Assembly: GCF_964340395.1 (NCBI RefSeq)
Contig: NC_135557.1
Span: 16,659,867-16,723,866 of the forward strand
From: Glandiceps talaboti
Taxonomy: Eukaryota > Hemichordata > Enteropneusta > Spengelidae
Direction: 5' to 3'
Length of the DNA: 64,000 nt
The notes under the pieces were generated by a model, which saw only the letters and a list, made by a program, of their open reading frames with translations, was not told where the DNA came from and searched no databases. How positions within the stretch are numbered: the first letter of the stretch is position 1; every line of letters starts with the position of its first letter. Of this stretch, positions 1 through 16,680 are shown in pieces. Both the position numbers and the translations under genes were made by a program.

Positions 1-40
1 ATGTATGTATGTATGTATGTATGTATGTATGTATGTATGT
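1..40. repeat. (ATGT)n microsatellite, cut by window edge
   Basis: Ten perfect ATGT units run up to the first base, so the array continues outside the window. Confidence 0.98.
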
Positions 41-1934
41 TAAATTTAACAATGTAGACGACAATTATGGTTCAAAATATCAAAATATATTGTTTCATTA
101 ATTATAACTACACCTTTACACTATTTTAATTCCATTCAATACAACTCGATATGAGAAAACATTGTCGCAAAACGAATTCATATCTGAATGACATGGAAGA
201 GATACATATATTTACGTTTATATACTATAACTATCCGGAGAAACACTGTACTTGTCAACCCACCAACTTTGGTAATGGCGCCTGTATGATTGCCCTCCCT
301 CCTTCAGTCAATGGTTATTAATATGAAATCGTGAAATATGAGAAGATGATCACCCACGCAAATTAGTGTATGAGATGACACGAAATTTATGACCCTAAGA
401 TATCGCTGCCAATACTATTGATCTTGCATAGCGGCTTAACATCATAATCCTAATACGAGTATTATATTCAAATGAATTAGATATGAGTACGGCCTCATTA
501 AGTATTCAAACAGCGATTACAGTGTGCTATACGGTACCGGCTAATGAATCTATTTTGTCTTGATGATGGGGGAAAAGTCACTGATTTTGTCTATTGTTGG
601 TGATTCCCTCTCTTTAGTAGCATTCAAAACATTCACCCTCAATAATGATGTCTTTCAGGTGGTTGGTGACCTGTGCTAGTCAAAGAGAACTTTATTCGAC
701 CTAATATCTGTATGTGTTTGCGTTATAGCAGAGACTCTGACTTTCAGGGAGGTGTTTGTCACCATGTATTTATGATATATATTCCTTGTTTTAGACTGTC
801 AAAGACTTTGTAACCAAATTTCAGATGTACCCTTACGGGTCTCGTCACAAATATTAAACAATATATAATTGTATTTGTAATGTATATAAATTAATTCATC
901 TTTGGTCTCAAAAGTAATGTAAGACGATCAAGTTAAGATATCAAATTAGATAACAACACGCCACATACACTGGTACTTATGTGCAGGTGGAATTTATGTG
1001 AATGGAAGTATGAAACTAACCAATAGGGAACTTGAAAACCCACCATGTTGAATGTTGCATCATGGGGAATGTGATTATAAATACTCATTAAATAGTATTG
1101 TAAACAATAATATTACATTGTTTGTAACCACAAATAATAAATTCATAGTCACCTTGACCTTTGTGTGAGGTTTATTTTATCGGTAGCTCCAGATTAGGTA
1201 TTATAATAACCACAGATAATCCCATAGTCCATTGCGTCTGAGCATGCTCAGTCTGGATTGCAAGTCCCCTATTAAACCCCAGCAATCAAGAACTTGTCAA
1301 TACAGTGACATCCTTTTGCACTTGTGCAATCAGAACATTGTTAGTGCATTGAATGTACGTTGTCCCTTTCTGTTGTCAATACCGGGAGTTATCTTTGATC
1401 ATGAACAGTACTTTAAATACAAATGTGTGTTCGTCATATCTATCTCACACATACCATATGGAATTAACATGAGCGAAATGGCATGATCAGTGTAAGTGCA
1501 TTCAGCTTCTCAAAATGAATACTATAGTGCAGAGTGTACATCAAAGTTGAAAGTAAACACATAGTTAATCAATAATGCAAGCCATACCTGATGATATGCC
1601 ATTTATTAAAACACTAGCCAAACAAATAATAGACACAATGCTTGTAAAATAGTTTTCCATTCTGAAATGTCTTGACTTGTAGTCACATCTTTCAATGGCA
1701 TTTAACATACAACTAGCTAATTAATGTTGATCAAAAATAATCAGTTCTATACATTGATATGAGGATTGTCTAAGCTGAATGTTGGTACATTTGTTATGAT
1801 TTATTAGCTATGCAAAGTTATCTGCAACTCACACTCATATGCATCATTGACATTCGTTATAATATAATGTATATTTCCCAAGCCTATCTACATGAAAGTT
1901 TAAGAAGCATACTTGCTTACCTACCGATCCCTCC
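41..1934. other. No gene seen
   Basis: AT-rich, single-copy-looking DNA. The only open frame of note is 84 codons (1232-1486), and it matches nothing I know. Confidence 0.6.
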
Positions 1935-2054
1935 CTACATGCATACATACATACATACATACATACATACATACATACATACATACATACATACATACAT
2001 ACATACATACATACATACATGCATACATACATACATACATGCATGCATGCATGC

Positions 2055-2112
<58 letters not shown>

Positions 2113-2113
2113 C
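1935..2113. repeat. Composite (ATAC)n-(ATGC)-(AGAC)n microsatellite
   Basis: ACAT units to about 2040, then four ATGC units, then a clean switch to (AGAC)n at about 2056-2112. The neighbouring blocks differ by single-base changes of the same 4-mer frame. Confidence 0.97.
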
Positions 2114-4655
2114 CATAATTTACCCCCTCTTATGGGATTAAATGTTGATAGTATCACTATATTAGGTTGGTAATGAAATGATGGTGGAATTCCGATTGAT
2201 AGAATGAACGCAGTTGTTAACATTTCTTGTTCGTGCAAGCCTCGAAGCAAACATCAGAGCTAGTTCTAATACCCAAGGTTATTTGAGGCAGCGCGTTGTC
2301 GTCAGTATAATCCAAAGAATCGAGCATTGGTTATCACCATTAAAGAACATCGTTTCACCGTTTTGCTGATTAACTTTCTGAATTAACCTCTTTGGATAAA
2401 AAGGTCATATCCAGTATGGAGTGCAAATGTAATCATTCAACTTTAGACTTTTAGTCGTCGAGCGATATAATGTTACAGATAACAAGCTGGGGTTAAATAG
2501 AATAATGTCTTCTCCAACAAGAAAAAAAGAACCCTATAGGGGAAGACGTGATACGCTCACTGCATTGATTCAGTGTTGTCTGTTTAATATCCATCCAGTC
2601 GTGTATCCAGCTATCTGCTTCACCGAATTTGTGCACGAGCTGACATTTAGAAAGTTTTAATTGTGTGACCCTGACTTTGTTTTCTGTAGCTGTAAAGTTA
2701 TCGGTGATAATGTAAAGGGGTAATAAACACACCGTTAACAAATTAAGCAAAACATTAAGAAAATCTCGTTTAAAAGAGCCTGAGTGATCGCAAAATTGCA
2801 CTCAGGGGAGTCGCATCGAGACAACCGACGCTGCTTTCCGACATTATAAACATCGGGTGCCCAGACAATACACTGGCGGTCTGTACACGGAAGGGAATGT
2901 GTGTTTATTATGCACTCCATGCCAATTAAAACATTCTAAGGAAAATACATGGTCGTCATTTTGTGCATTGAACAGATCGAGATATATTGTCATTTAGTGG
3001 AACATGACACTGGTGTGAAAGATAGCATGGGTGCGAAATGCATACGTGGATATACATAAATTTGACTGAAACATGTGCGTTGTTTCTTTACCTTGCACAA
3101 ATTTCCCACTGGTCCAAAATGAAAAGCTCTTCGTTTCGAACAAGGGTAGAACATTTTAAACCATACACTAGTCTGTGATTCTTTTTACAGAAATAGTGTG
3201 TTTAGACATAGTCCACTGCTTACTCACCGTCCGAGCGTGACTACACATAGATTGAACCGAACTGTTGCTTATTGTGATGTGCACAGCGAGTTTATGTCTC
3301 ACTGTTTCGAGTTGAAGATCACCAATTAATCTATAACCACTGCCTACTATGACAAGGAATGTTAGTCCTCAGACAGACAGACGTTTGGCAAAGACACATT
3401 CGCAGGTAACCTATTGTGAAGAGTTATCATTTAATATTTGTTATATTGTCATGTTACTCAGCTACCTCTTTTCCAATTCTTGTCACGATTCAATGCTGAT
3501 CTCCCCAAAAATCGCCAGTCTATCAATCTTGTGAGCTTTAGATTCTTGTAATCTACCGAGAGCTATTTAACACTAGTTACTGAAGACACAGCGGTAACAG
3601 GCTGCATACGTAGTATACGCTTTATTTGCCCCTAAGGTGTAAAGTAAAAGAGAAAAAATTAGGCTACAAAATTACATTGTCCCTCAGCTATAATTAGTAC
3701 TTGTAAATATGGATATTGCAGATTTGATCATTTGATGCTGCTCGTGGATGACAGTAGTTTGTAATTACTGAACAGACTATTCAGTGAAAACACTAAAACC
3801 TGAAATACCAGGTGAAAAATTCGACTATGTATTTTGTTTAGTAGGAAAGTACAGAGTTGGATTTCCCAGAGATAATTTGTCATGCGGAAACAGGTGTTAC
3901 TTGAATTGTTGAATATCAACTCTCAAGCATTATTAACATTTATTCGTTAATGTTTTGCTGAAGTATTGAATTTTCGGGTTTCAAATACATCAGCATTTTG
4001 ACCTCCGAGGTTGGCATATTTTCAACAAATTTAACAGTCATCATTGGTTATGCCTTCGCTTTGTGATGGTCACATCAACGTTTCATCCTGTATGTCATCT
4101 CGTTGTGTTTTAAGCTTATGGTCATGATGCAACTATGTTGTAACTACAAATTAAGATTAGTCACCTCTTACCACCAAATGATTAAGTGTATACTATATTT
4201 CACTGCATAAATCAAATTTGTAGCGTGCAGGGTACTGTGCATTAATATTCCACCTCGAAGTGGTTACAACTTGTGAATGTACACGCACATATGTTGACAT
4301 GCAAACAGTCAGTATAGCATGTGTACAGAAGTCTCATGGGAAATGCCTCGTTAATCCACGTGACACGCATACTTCATTGCATCATGTATACAAGCAGAAA
4401 ACCAATAGCAGGGATTCGCCCTTTCACGACCCCTGATCTTCAAATGTGCTGTAGGTTGTTAGAAGGTTTCTATTATCGATACAGTAACAGTTGAATTCTG
4501 CCAAGAGACTTGCTACAAGTATGTTAAAGTGTAGAAATTGCAAAATGCCTTGAACAACTATGTACAAAACAGACAACCTCAATGTATAAACCTATATTGA
4601 TTTCCCTGCATTTGGTACCCTTTTTGCATTGCCCTTGTTATTTCTTTTCTTTCGT
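2114..4655. other. No gene seen
   Basis: Contains only short open frames, the longest 102 codons on the minus strand (2493-2801), with no recognisable domain. Confidence 0.6.
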
Positions 4656-4657
4656 TT

Positions 4658-4691
<34 letters not shown>

Positions 4692-4692
4692 A

Positions 4693-4723
<31 letters not shown>

Positions 4724-4757
4724 GCAACAACAACAACAACAACAACAGCAATAATAA
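4658..4757. repeat. (CAA)n trinucleotide repeat with interruptions
   Basis: About 33 AAC/CAA units, broken by AAA, GAC and AGC variants. Read as protein it gives poly-Asn, which is an artefact. Confidence 0.97.
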
Positions 4758-5415
4758 TGACATAATAACAATGACAGCTAATTTACATAAATCAGTCCAT
4801 CATCAAATTGTCATTATAAGGTAAGCCATTCGTATATGCCTGTATACGTCATAGTATATGTAGTCTTAAATTGATTCGATATTTCGCACATGTCGCATGG
4901 TGAAGGTAAATATAGTTTTGAAAGTCAAGTAAACTTAAGAGTCAACGGGACGTCAGAGGTCATAGGTGGGCGTTTACTTTTAGGAGACTAATAGGACCTC
5001 AAAGCCATTTACTTTCTTGGGATATCTTTTTGGGTACTTTACGTCACTCTTCACAGTTGCGTTACCACTCAAGTACTAAATTAACCAATCTACTAATGAG
5101 TGTGATTTCTCCTTTATGAACAAGATGGTGGTATCGTGGACAATGTTGGGACATTAATTTCGTCAAGGGGGACGCTTTTAGGTAATATTTACATATAGTA
5201 TTATATCATGTAGACCATAAGAAAATTAAAATCAGACGGAGATACAAGTTGCTGTACCTTTAAAAGCTACAGTCATCTTTGATTAATTTGATGTTGTCTC
5301 TAAATCTTCTGATAAAGTACACAAAGAAGCAGAATACTTCAGTAAATCTTGGGTTTATTTTTTTTTTTAATTCACTTTGAAAAGATTGTATAGTTCTTTG
5401 TTTAATTTACGTTTC
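4758..5415. other. No gene seen
   Basis: AT-rich DNA with a T run at about 5358-5368 and nothing else recognised. Confidence 0.55.
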
Positions 5416-5417
5416 AT

Positions 5418-5517
5418 ACTCGTGTGTGTATGTGTGTATGTATGTATGTATGTATGTATGTATGTATGTATGTATGTATGTATGCATGTATGTATGCATG
5501 CATGTATGCATGCGTGC

Positions 5518-5561
<44 letters not shown>
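5418..5561. repeat. Composite (TATG)n-(CATG)-(CGTG)-(TG)n repeat
   Basis: TATG units change through GCATG and GCGTG variants into about 20 TG units at 5520-5560. The right part is alternating purine-pyrimidine. Confidence 0.97.
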
Positions 5562-8500
5562 TATTATTTGTCTCAAGTGAAGCATTCACTGAATTACTGT
5601 CATGCATTTACTGTTAGGTTTAATTTACAAACCTCCATTTTAACTCTTTTCTAAAGAACATAGTTATAAGAAGACCGATTATTCTAGACGTTGCCATAAT
5701 CCTATGATTTGTTACATCCTGCCCGTTTGCAGGTGCATCCCTGACATACAGAAATGAACATAACTGCGACTATGCTCTATCAAAATTACAAGTCATACCT
5801 CCAAGTACTATTATTAAGCAAAATTACATGCATGTTCAGCCCCCAAAGAAACAAGTGCCATAAGTACTTTTATCTAAAAAAAATCATTGGAAGACATATT
5901 TGATTCAATACACCTAAACAATCGTTCTTGTTCAGGATACCGCAAACATATTAGAAAGAAATACCCAAAATCGTTATACCACTAGGTAAGACACATTAGC
6001 TAAATAGTGTCTTTGATGGAAATTTTGTCTAATCATGATGTATGTACAACAAACCTTGACCCACTAGATGCCCACTAAGTCGGCCTCCTTGAAATGTAAA
6101 TTAAACGAACAACTAGTTCATCTTTTCAAAAATGCAGAAAGCAATTTCACCCTTACCGTAATTTCCCCCCTTAAGGTTACAAATGACACATTTAATCATT
6201 GTCGCTAATCATCTCTGCTGCTTGTCCCGCTCCCTTGTCTTGTTCCCTGACCTCATATCCCTCGCCATCTTCTAACCATGTCAGGGTGACTTCTTGTGGT
6301 GTTATTGAACTTTGAGTGGTAAGTGTACTGACATTAGCCGTAGTGCTTTAGAGGCTCTAGAACCGTAAAATTAGCTTGCACATGATATAAATCCAATCAT
6401 TCTCTAGCAACCAAATCGGCACATCTTTTTTGTTAGTTTCTCCTGTGGCATATCAGAAATCTCCCAAACAAGTTATAAATCATTCTCTGTTTGTAAAACG
6501 AGATCTTCAAATGTTGAAAGGTGGGTGGGCGATTTCAACTACAAGAACTTTATGTCTTAAATTACCATGAACACTATATTGCAAGTAACTGTACTTTGAT
6601 TTTGAAACCAGTGTTATCATTCATAGATTGGTATTATCCATTGCCTTCACTGGGCAAAATTAAAAGTGGCTTTGGTTTCGAATTTTAAGCTATCTGACGA
6701 TTCTTTTCATCGGATGATAACTCTTGCATATAATCGTATTCCGCACCTGCGCTGGATAAAGACAGCATGAATAATTCACTAGATTACAACATCGATGTGT
6801 TGTTATCAAGTAATAGAACCTGCCACACAATCCTCGGAGAAAAAGAATAATTATTCGTGGGTATTATGTACAACGTCGTTGGAGCAAAAGTTGTTATCTT
6901 GACAGCTTTAACTTATTTTTTCCATTACAAATCCGGAAAGTAATTTATCTCGGGATTAGATTTGCCTCCTTCCTATTTAATTTGTTTGTCCGTATTGATA
7001 TTATTATTATCAAATTTTGTTAAGAATATGTCACAAACGTTAAGCTATTCTAATATAGTGTTAGCAATGTCAATACATAATTATATGATGTTACATTGTC
7101 TTCTGGCATTGTTTGAATACTTGAATGCATTTTAAGACTTTCCTCAATATTTATTATATATGTAAGAAATCACGTCATCGTTTATAAGTTATTGATAGAA
7201 TGCTATTCAGTTTATTTAATTGCAAGTGGGAATACGAGTAACTTGATAATATTCAGCAAAGATTGCGCCCCCAAAACCTCTCTTTCAGGTATAGTTAGTA
7301 GCCTAACATGCAAATTATGTACGGTCGTTGAGATCTACTGCTATGGTGGACGTGCTACGTAGCTACGGACGGTAGACATAAACGCCTCGTTCGAAAAACA
7401 TAACGCGGAGACACAGTGCATAACACACATCGACGTTATGGCATACTACCAAAGCATATAAGAAAACAACCAGACAGTAAAATAAGATCTATCGTTTGCC
7501 TATCCATTATATTTAATTTAACACGTTTAAAGCTTTTAGATTACTTCACATATATTTACGGATTGTCACATTTATATATAACAAGCAATACATAATGTAA
7601 TTCGCACTGCAAAATGGAAGACGGTAATTATTATTTTCCCCGACATTTACATGTTCAACTTGGAAATAATGTTATGTATATATGGTACATACTTCTTATT
7701 TCAAATAATGGTCAATGTTTAAGTGGAAAGACATTTTACGAAAATGGCTTCGACTGTGAATGAAAAGGATCAGATAACATCAGCGAATATTTTATGTTAA
7801 TTATAGGCAAATCATATAGTCGGGTGCAAAACAAGCACAGTGCCATTTTACAGGAGTTGGATGAGTATACACAGTGCCGCTCAGCTCACTGACTACGTGT
7901 GAGAGAAGCTGTTGCAGCGTCTATCTCGACAGTTGAGATCAGTTTATTATGATGTACGAAGTAGTATTACTTCAGTGATGGGCTTCATTTACTTTGTTGC
8001 TCCCTTGTTGCAAGTGGCATGTTTACAACTTTAGTCATTAGTATCTGTTGACGACATTCAACCTACCCAGACTGAGTAACGCCTGACAAATGTTCATCGG
8101 TTTCAGAAGGCTCAAGGCTATTTGTGCATGTATTATATACATCTGGTGCTCCCTTGACCCGTTCCTGTACGGCCACACTATTTTCAAACATTCAATTATT
8201 AGCTTTACACTGAAGTGTTCTGTCTCATCTATTGCAGACTATCCATTCTGATTTAGACACCACTCGTGGAAAACAACACATCTGGCACGGTAAGTGTACA
8301 TTTATAATCTTTAACACCAAAACAAACAAGTTATCCATCCCTCTGTAAATGTTCGTTGACTTTCTCATACATAAGCAGAGGTTAAAACGCGTCTACATTT
8401 CTTTTGAAAATTAATCTTCCCCTAAAGAGTCAAAGAGGCTTATTGTTCCTAATTTCTTTTCCGGCTATCATGTCGCTATATAATCCACGTTGATCAGGCT

Positions 8501-11470
8501 GAATAACGAAATTCAATACTTCATTTGCATTTACTTTTAATATTTTGCCATCATTACTCATCTTAGCCTGTACTTTTTTGCGGCTTTAAGAGGCAATGTC
8601 TCCAGGAGACGAAGGTAGACCTAATTTCCTGTCTAATAATGAGTCTGATGGACACGATTCTCCACTTCAGATCATGTACAGTCGTCAGTATACTTTACAA
8701 ATTACCAAAACCCTTCTTGCGGTTTTCTGAGTTGACTGCAGACCGTCCTGTTCTTTGTGTACACCAGACCCTAATTGTACAAAATCCTCAATTTTTATCA
8801 CCTAACATGAAAGGTAACACTTACAGTAGCAATTCTAAGACTATCTTAAAAACTTAATTAATATATCAACGGTGTATTTGGTCGATGTTGAAGATTTTGA
8901 AATTACTGTATTAAGGCTACATACATTAAAGTATATTTTTTAAGCCGTAGCACTGTTGTTACTGTATATTATAGGACAATGTCAAAACTGAATGCTTGAT
9001 TACTAGTTGGGCGTGCCACAGTTTTGTCGAACGAAATCCATGGGTTATCTTGCTTCCTGTAGATGACATTTCTCGCCAACATTATCATCGCAATAAGATC
9101 ATAATTAAAAGATCGCTGGAGTGCAACTTACACATTTAGCTCGCATTTTCTTGTTGCGTCAATATCTATGTTAAAAAATGGCGCCGTACTCATTTGTGTG
9201 TGCCCATTATCAGGTTGGTTATCAGTGTTTAAAGTAATTGAATAACCCTAGTATAAAAAATCACATTCACATCATTGGTTTTACTGAAATTCAACACACT
9301 AAAGCGGAATTGAAGTTTATAGATCTAGAGACACAAACGTGCGTTTGAAAATGTTTAGTGCATGGTTAAGGATAGAGAAGGCATTAGCATTTAACTAGAC
9401 GTTTAAACAGTGTGGGGATGATTATCAGCTCACTTTCACTATGAAACAAAACAGCTAGTATTAAATCCACAAAAGACTAGAGTACAGTTTGCAATCCTTT
9501 TTGTCAGTAGAATACATATTAAACGGAAACATATACACAAAATGAACATTCGAAAGCACAAAATACTGTTGCTGTCAACAACGTTATGTTAAAACTTGTA
9601 AGCTTTAGGTTTTCATACCCTGATGCAACGGCGCACTTCGTCTCTTTTGCGGGAAGTGGCAAACAAAAGCACCTACAGATAGCGGTGACTAATCTTCTGT
9701 ACTTCCATATTATACTTTTCCTTTGTCGTATCAACTACACGATTTCAGTTTCTCATTTCATCAAATATTGAAATATGTTTTGCTAATGCTGTATCCCGTC
9801 TTGCAACCGTTATCACTAGAGCGAATTGTTGTTACTAATTGATGCATTTTAAAGTATCTTACATAAAAGTAATCATTGGAGTAAATTTCTCTGTTAATAA
9901 TTGACATTCAGTTAACATTTGAATAAAAGTCACGTGTTCTAAATAATTCGTCAAAATGAGCGTGTTAATTAAACTTTAATCAATCATGATGATGACTTAA
10001 TTCATCAATTGATGGATGGGTTCATTGATTATGGTATCCATGGTTGGTTTTTGGATAGAATGCACTTAGTTTGGGGTACATGTGTAAGCTTGCTATACAA
10101 ATCATTACAGTGGATGAAGGTCGTTGATTTAGAACTGGTTAATCACCCAAATCATGTCTATCGATGACTGATAATAAGGAAAGTAATACGGAGTCCAGTA
10201 AATGATAACCTATCATCACGTATCAAAGAGCATGCTTGGAGTGAGGATAAATACCAAGCTTTGTTTTGTACAGTAAAGTTACATGTATAATCGATCAACT
10301 GGCATTGCAACGATCAGTCGTGTCTCCAGATATAGCGAAATACAGTCAGCCATATAGATAAATCCGTTATTGCTTAATACCGATGTTGAGTCAACGTCTT
10401 CAGGAAACTTAAACTATATGCATTGATCATCAATCTTTAACTTGCCAAACTGAAGTAAGAACTAAACTATCTTGAAGGTAGGCTCAGACACGAACGCGTC
10501 GAAATCATATACTTCTCAGTAGGGTTTAAAGAACACACACATATTATATACCATCTTAAAAGTAGATTTAAACTAGACTCATTTGAAAATGATCTAATCT
10601 TCGATAACCCGGGGTCATTTAATCTCTAATGTTTTGTAATTATGAGAAGTGCTATTTTCTTATTACTCCATTTTTAAGATCATCTTTTTCGTTTTATCTC
10701 AAATACTAGAATTCTAGGCGGCTTTAATTATTTATTGCTTCGTTCGGTACGATTCTCGTTATTTTTTTTTTGAGCAGACAATGTCTGAGTAGCATGGCCC
10801 TTGAGACAAACAGATGTCCCTTCGAGATAGGTTCTTGTTTGTCTTGAGAGATGAGCACTCCTCCTCATCAAGTGATACGACTTGTTTCGCTATCATTGAA
10901 ACGTGCTTAAAAGGGTCCATGTTTGATGACGCCTGAAGAAGACAGGAAGCAGCTTTCTTGAATCCAACGTGATTGAGATACTTGACTATTTAACTAAAAA
11001 AATAAGATGTTTTCATCACACGTGACCAAAAATTGTTAGAAATCAAAATTAATTATGTTGACATTTTCCTTGCTGAAAACTAATCATTTCATAGTCGACT
11101 AATGACCCACAAATCTGCCACATATGCCCCTGCAATAAACGTAAATAAACGTAAAACAGCTATTATAAGTCTTAAAAATAAGATACTTGACTTACAAGTA
11201 AAGAATTGTATTTTTGTAACAGTAATCGAATAAACAAGGTACCACAAATCAATATCATAAATAATGCACACTTTTTTTTATGAACTTCGACCACATTTCT
11301 CAATCTCTCAGTACTTCAATCAGGTTATTTCTTTTTCATAACATACCGATTTATGAACTTTTATGAAAACAAGTGATTTATTGATATATTGACATCAATG
11401 TCTATAAGTGAGGCTTCTGTCATACCCAGTATATTATGTTATTTATAAATGTTACCGTTGTAGACACTAC
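5562..11470. other. 5.9 kb without a recognisable gene
   Basis: AT-rich DNA with no microsatellite of note. Open frames are at most 72 codons (8639-8857; 9519-9734 on the minus strand), and none resembles a known protein. Confidence 0.6.
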
Positions 11471-11472
11471 TC

Positions 11473-13120
<1,648 letters not shown>

Positions 13121-13121
13121 T

Positions 13122-13402
13122 ACTACATACATACATACATACATACATACATACATACATACATACACACATACATACATATATACATGCAAACATGCAT
13201 ACATGCATACTTGCATACATACATACATACATACATACATACATACATACATACACACATACATACACACACATATACACATATACACACATACATACAT
13301 ACATACATACATACATACATACATGCATACATACATACATACATACATACATACATACATACATACATACATACATACATACATACATACATGCATACAT
13401 AC
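13122..13402. repeat. (ACAT)n array with ACAC, GCAT and TATAC interruptions, 280 bp
   Basis: Three ACAT blocks separated by variant-rich stretches (GCATACATGCATACTT near 13197; ACACACATATACACAT near 13265). Confidence 0.97.
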
Positions 13403-16400
13403 GGGATTATTGACATTTGTATACTATAAGTATAAACTCTAAGCATACACTCATAGCTTATTTGACTTAAATCGAACTTATAGAAATTCTAATACATTTC
13501 GGCAAAAAACAAAGTCAAAAGACAACGACCAGAAATAGAAAAACCATACTATATAATGTATTATCTAGTTACAACACAATAATGATGAAAAACAGTAATG
13601 TAGTCCATTCAGTGGTTCGTGCAAGTTGTAAAACCTACTCGTATTTAACATCACCTGTATATATTACAGCCAAGAGGATCTTGAAGGAGGGTAATCGGGC
13701 TATGTCCATTTACAATCTAACCAGCCAAATGTACATAACTAAATTTGCAGTATAACCTATCTCAACAGGAAACCGCTTGCTTTGGGATTTCTTATCGTAA
13801 TGACTTAAGGAAGAAGATGATATCTGGAAGACATTTCCGTATTCCCCAATAGTCACATCACCGCTTTCATACGGCTTATCTTATATCATATCTTCTATAT
13901 CATCTTCATGTTTTGCAAGAGAGAATGTACTTATCAAAGCTTTAGTGTATTTTATGAAATTTAATTTCTTAAAAGATATTGCAAGGGATATATAAAAACT
14001 AGGCTATTTCAAATCAGCAATAATTAAACGTTGTTAGAATCGAGATAATCATTAGAGAAGAGTAATTGGGTGTGAAATGGGAGACACCTGAAATGAGTAT
14101 TGTAGGAGTACTATTTTTGAATAAATGTTGAATTCGGGGTGGACACGATTTGAGCCTTTCAGACATAGTAATCTTATCGTACTTATTAATATCTGCAGCA
14201 TTCTGAACTTCTCTTAGTCTACGCTTAACCGTGACTGCCATCTGAATTTCTCAAATCTCAAATGTACGAATAACAGTGTTGTAACTACACAACAAGAGTG
14301 ACTATACAGATTCAATTCGGTGACGTGCCTTTAAAGAACGTCTCGCGTGCTCGATCTTTTTTGTTACGAATTTAAATATACGGACAACGATACCGTGCAA
14401 GCACATTCAATTATAAGTTAATTTCAAACTGTCAACACACATCAACATCAAGAATCAAGCGCAACATTTGTTAACTTTATTTGTGTTCATAGTGAGATTA
14501 AATGTAACATTGTATGTGCGTATGTGCTATCAGTGTGCATTTTGTTTGTAATTTGTTACAACACAACATTGAGTGAGACGTTAAAAACGCCATGCAGCCT
14601 AATTGAAACTCTATTGCCACTCTGGGTTTTTAGGTAACACTTCAATTAATGCATAGTACTATAAACTGGTAACTCGTGGTTACACGGTGAGAGTTAGAAA
14701 GCCAGGGAATATTTCTGATCGAGATTCCAGTTTGCTATGTAGTTTAATTTGAAAGTATGGTCAGATGGTATGATCAATCTACACAGTGAATCAAAAATCC
14801 AATTATTGCGCAGGTGTACTTTCTTATTATCGTATATACATGTAGATGAAATGTCACCTTCTGTAAATTTTACTCGAAAACTTTGACCTGTACCTTTCCT
14901 ACAGCTGATAACACAATATAACATATAATACCTTCATTGACTTGTCTAATATTGACGTACGCTAAGGTCAATAGGGTGAGTCAATCTACATTGACACTAT
15001 GTTTTTTCAAAGGAAATCATGCTTAGAAGATCTTTGTAACAGCTCAAAGTTAATTTTAAATAGTATAGCAGTTTGCAGAATGGCTGCTTGTGAATTATTT
15101 ATTCGATTGAGAGTTCAATTAAATCACTTGCAAAGACAAATTACCTCTGTAATTATACGGAATAAATGCTTAACTTCGTTAATGGCAATGTTGTCCGTCA
15201 TGTTCTACGTTCAGTGTCTCACACTAGTGTTATCACATCAAATGAGACAAGGGATTACAGGTTGAGATTCATTTGTTTTAGACCAACGTGTTCTATAATG
15301 GTGTGTGATAAATGGTTTTAAAAAGTAAATTACACTCCTTAAAAGCGGACCTTTAATACAATGTATAAAATAAACAATGGATATTTCACGTGAGGAAAGC
15401 AAATGCTAATGATATATATAAATCTAAAATAAGAACTCCAAACGTCACTACACGCTTTTCGCTACATGCACCAGCATAAGAGTTTACATGTCAAACCAAC
15501 TGACTACGTCAACCTTGTAAAGGAGAAGGTCTCAAGTTAGCACTCGGCAGAGATTCCTAGTCTTTGCTCATAATGTTATTTCCGTATGCATTACCTTAGA
15601 GTACTTTAGTGAAGAGTTCAGTTTATAGAGATACACAATTAGGTATGTGTAGCTAGGTCTCAACACACTTTTTGCTCCAATTTGCCAATGTGTACCTATT
15701 GTGGTGACCGTTTGGTTGGCTTGCCTCATTTCTGTAAAAGAGGCATATACAATCTAGTGTTGAATCAACTTGTACAGTAGAACCCACAATGAATCAGAAG
15801 ATGGTATTTAGATACAAGAACCGATCTTTATAGCGTTTGTTATTGCTCATTGGCCCTTTCCCATGTGGAGAGGATTAAACTGATACAAATATATACTCGT
15901 AAAAAGATTGGTATATTTTCTCCGTTTAAATAAATTGAGCAAACATTATTACTCTTGAAGGACTTCCGTGTAGCTGATAAGAAAGGCGCAAGAAAGATCA
16001 AACTGATCCTTCTAAGCAACCCTTGGATACAAAAAACGGAACATACATCATAAATCATATATTAATGTAGAAAATTAGTACGACTCTACTAGTTTCCTTC
16101 AAATGATTACAATAACCTGCTTTTCGTGTTAATGTTAGACTGCACTACATGGTGTCTCGTTTGATATTTCATTTATCATAGTATACTGGTACAGGCAGTG
16201 TGAATAGACTACATTTCTCAAAATATTATTTTGAAATCAAACCTGATTTAGCTACCAAAAAAAAGACAAGAAAAAATATTCCTGACAATTTTTACAGAGA
16301 TTGAAAGGTTAATAATACCTTCACTTATACTCTTTGTTACTTCATTTCCTCTAGGGCCTTCGGGGCATTGGTTATGTCTGATTTAGTCTTGTTATATATA

Positions 16401-16494
16401 AACGTCGAGTCTACGTAGTAATTTACTCTCGTTTACCCATACGTGTACGGAGTGCCGCTGGACCTACAATTACAATCACGAAATCTGAAAACAT
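13403..16494. other. No gene seen
   Basis: Open frames of 72-88 codons (14014-14241 -, 14694-14924 -, 14999-15265 +, 15840-16058 -) show no known motif. Confidence 0.6.
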
Positions 16495-16680
16495 TTTATC
16501 TTCTGGTTCTAGAAATATCAGAGATATTTGTCGAAGAAGATAAAATGTAGCAACGTGCGTAGATATTTGTTGAGGTAGACGATAAAATGTAGCACTTTTG
16601 GCAACATTGTGCGTTGAGCCAGACAAAATGTAGCAATGTTAGTAAGTATTTTGTCGAGCCAGACGACATTTTGTTTCCGG
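16495..16680 (-). repeat. Same about 42-bp degenerate repeat, minus orientation
   Basis: The plus strand shows GATAAAATGTAGCA-type cores at about 16539, 16581 and 16623 and a further core at about 16664, a period of 42 bases. Read on the minus strand, these are CTACATTTTATCGTCT followed by TCGACAAATA, the same unit as at 40.2-40.9 kb and 56.6-57.0 kb. Confidence 0.75.

Noticed and set aside
4582-4824. Poly-asparagine protein
   Set aside because: (CAA)n repeat in an otherwise non-coding stretch, with no conserved flanking domain.
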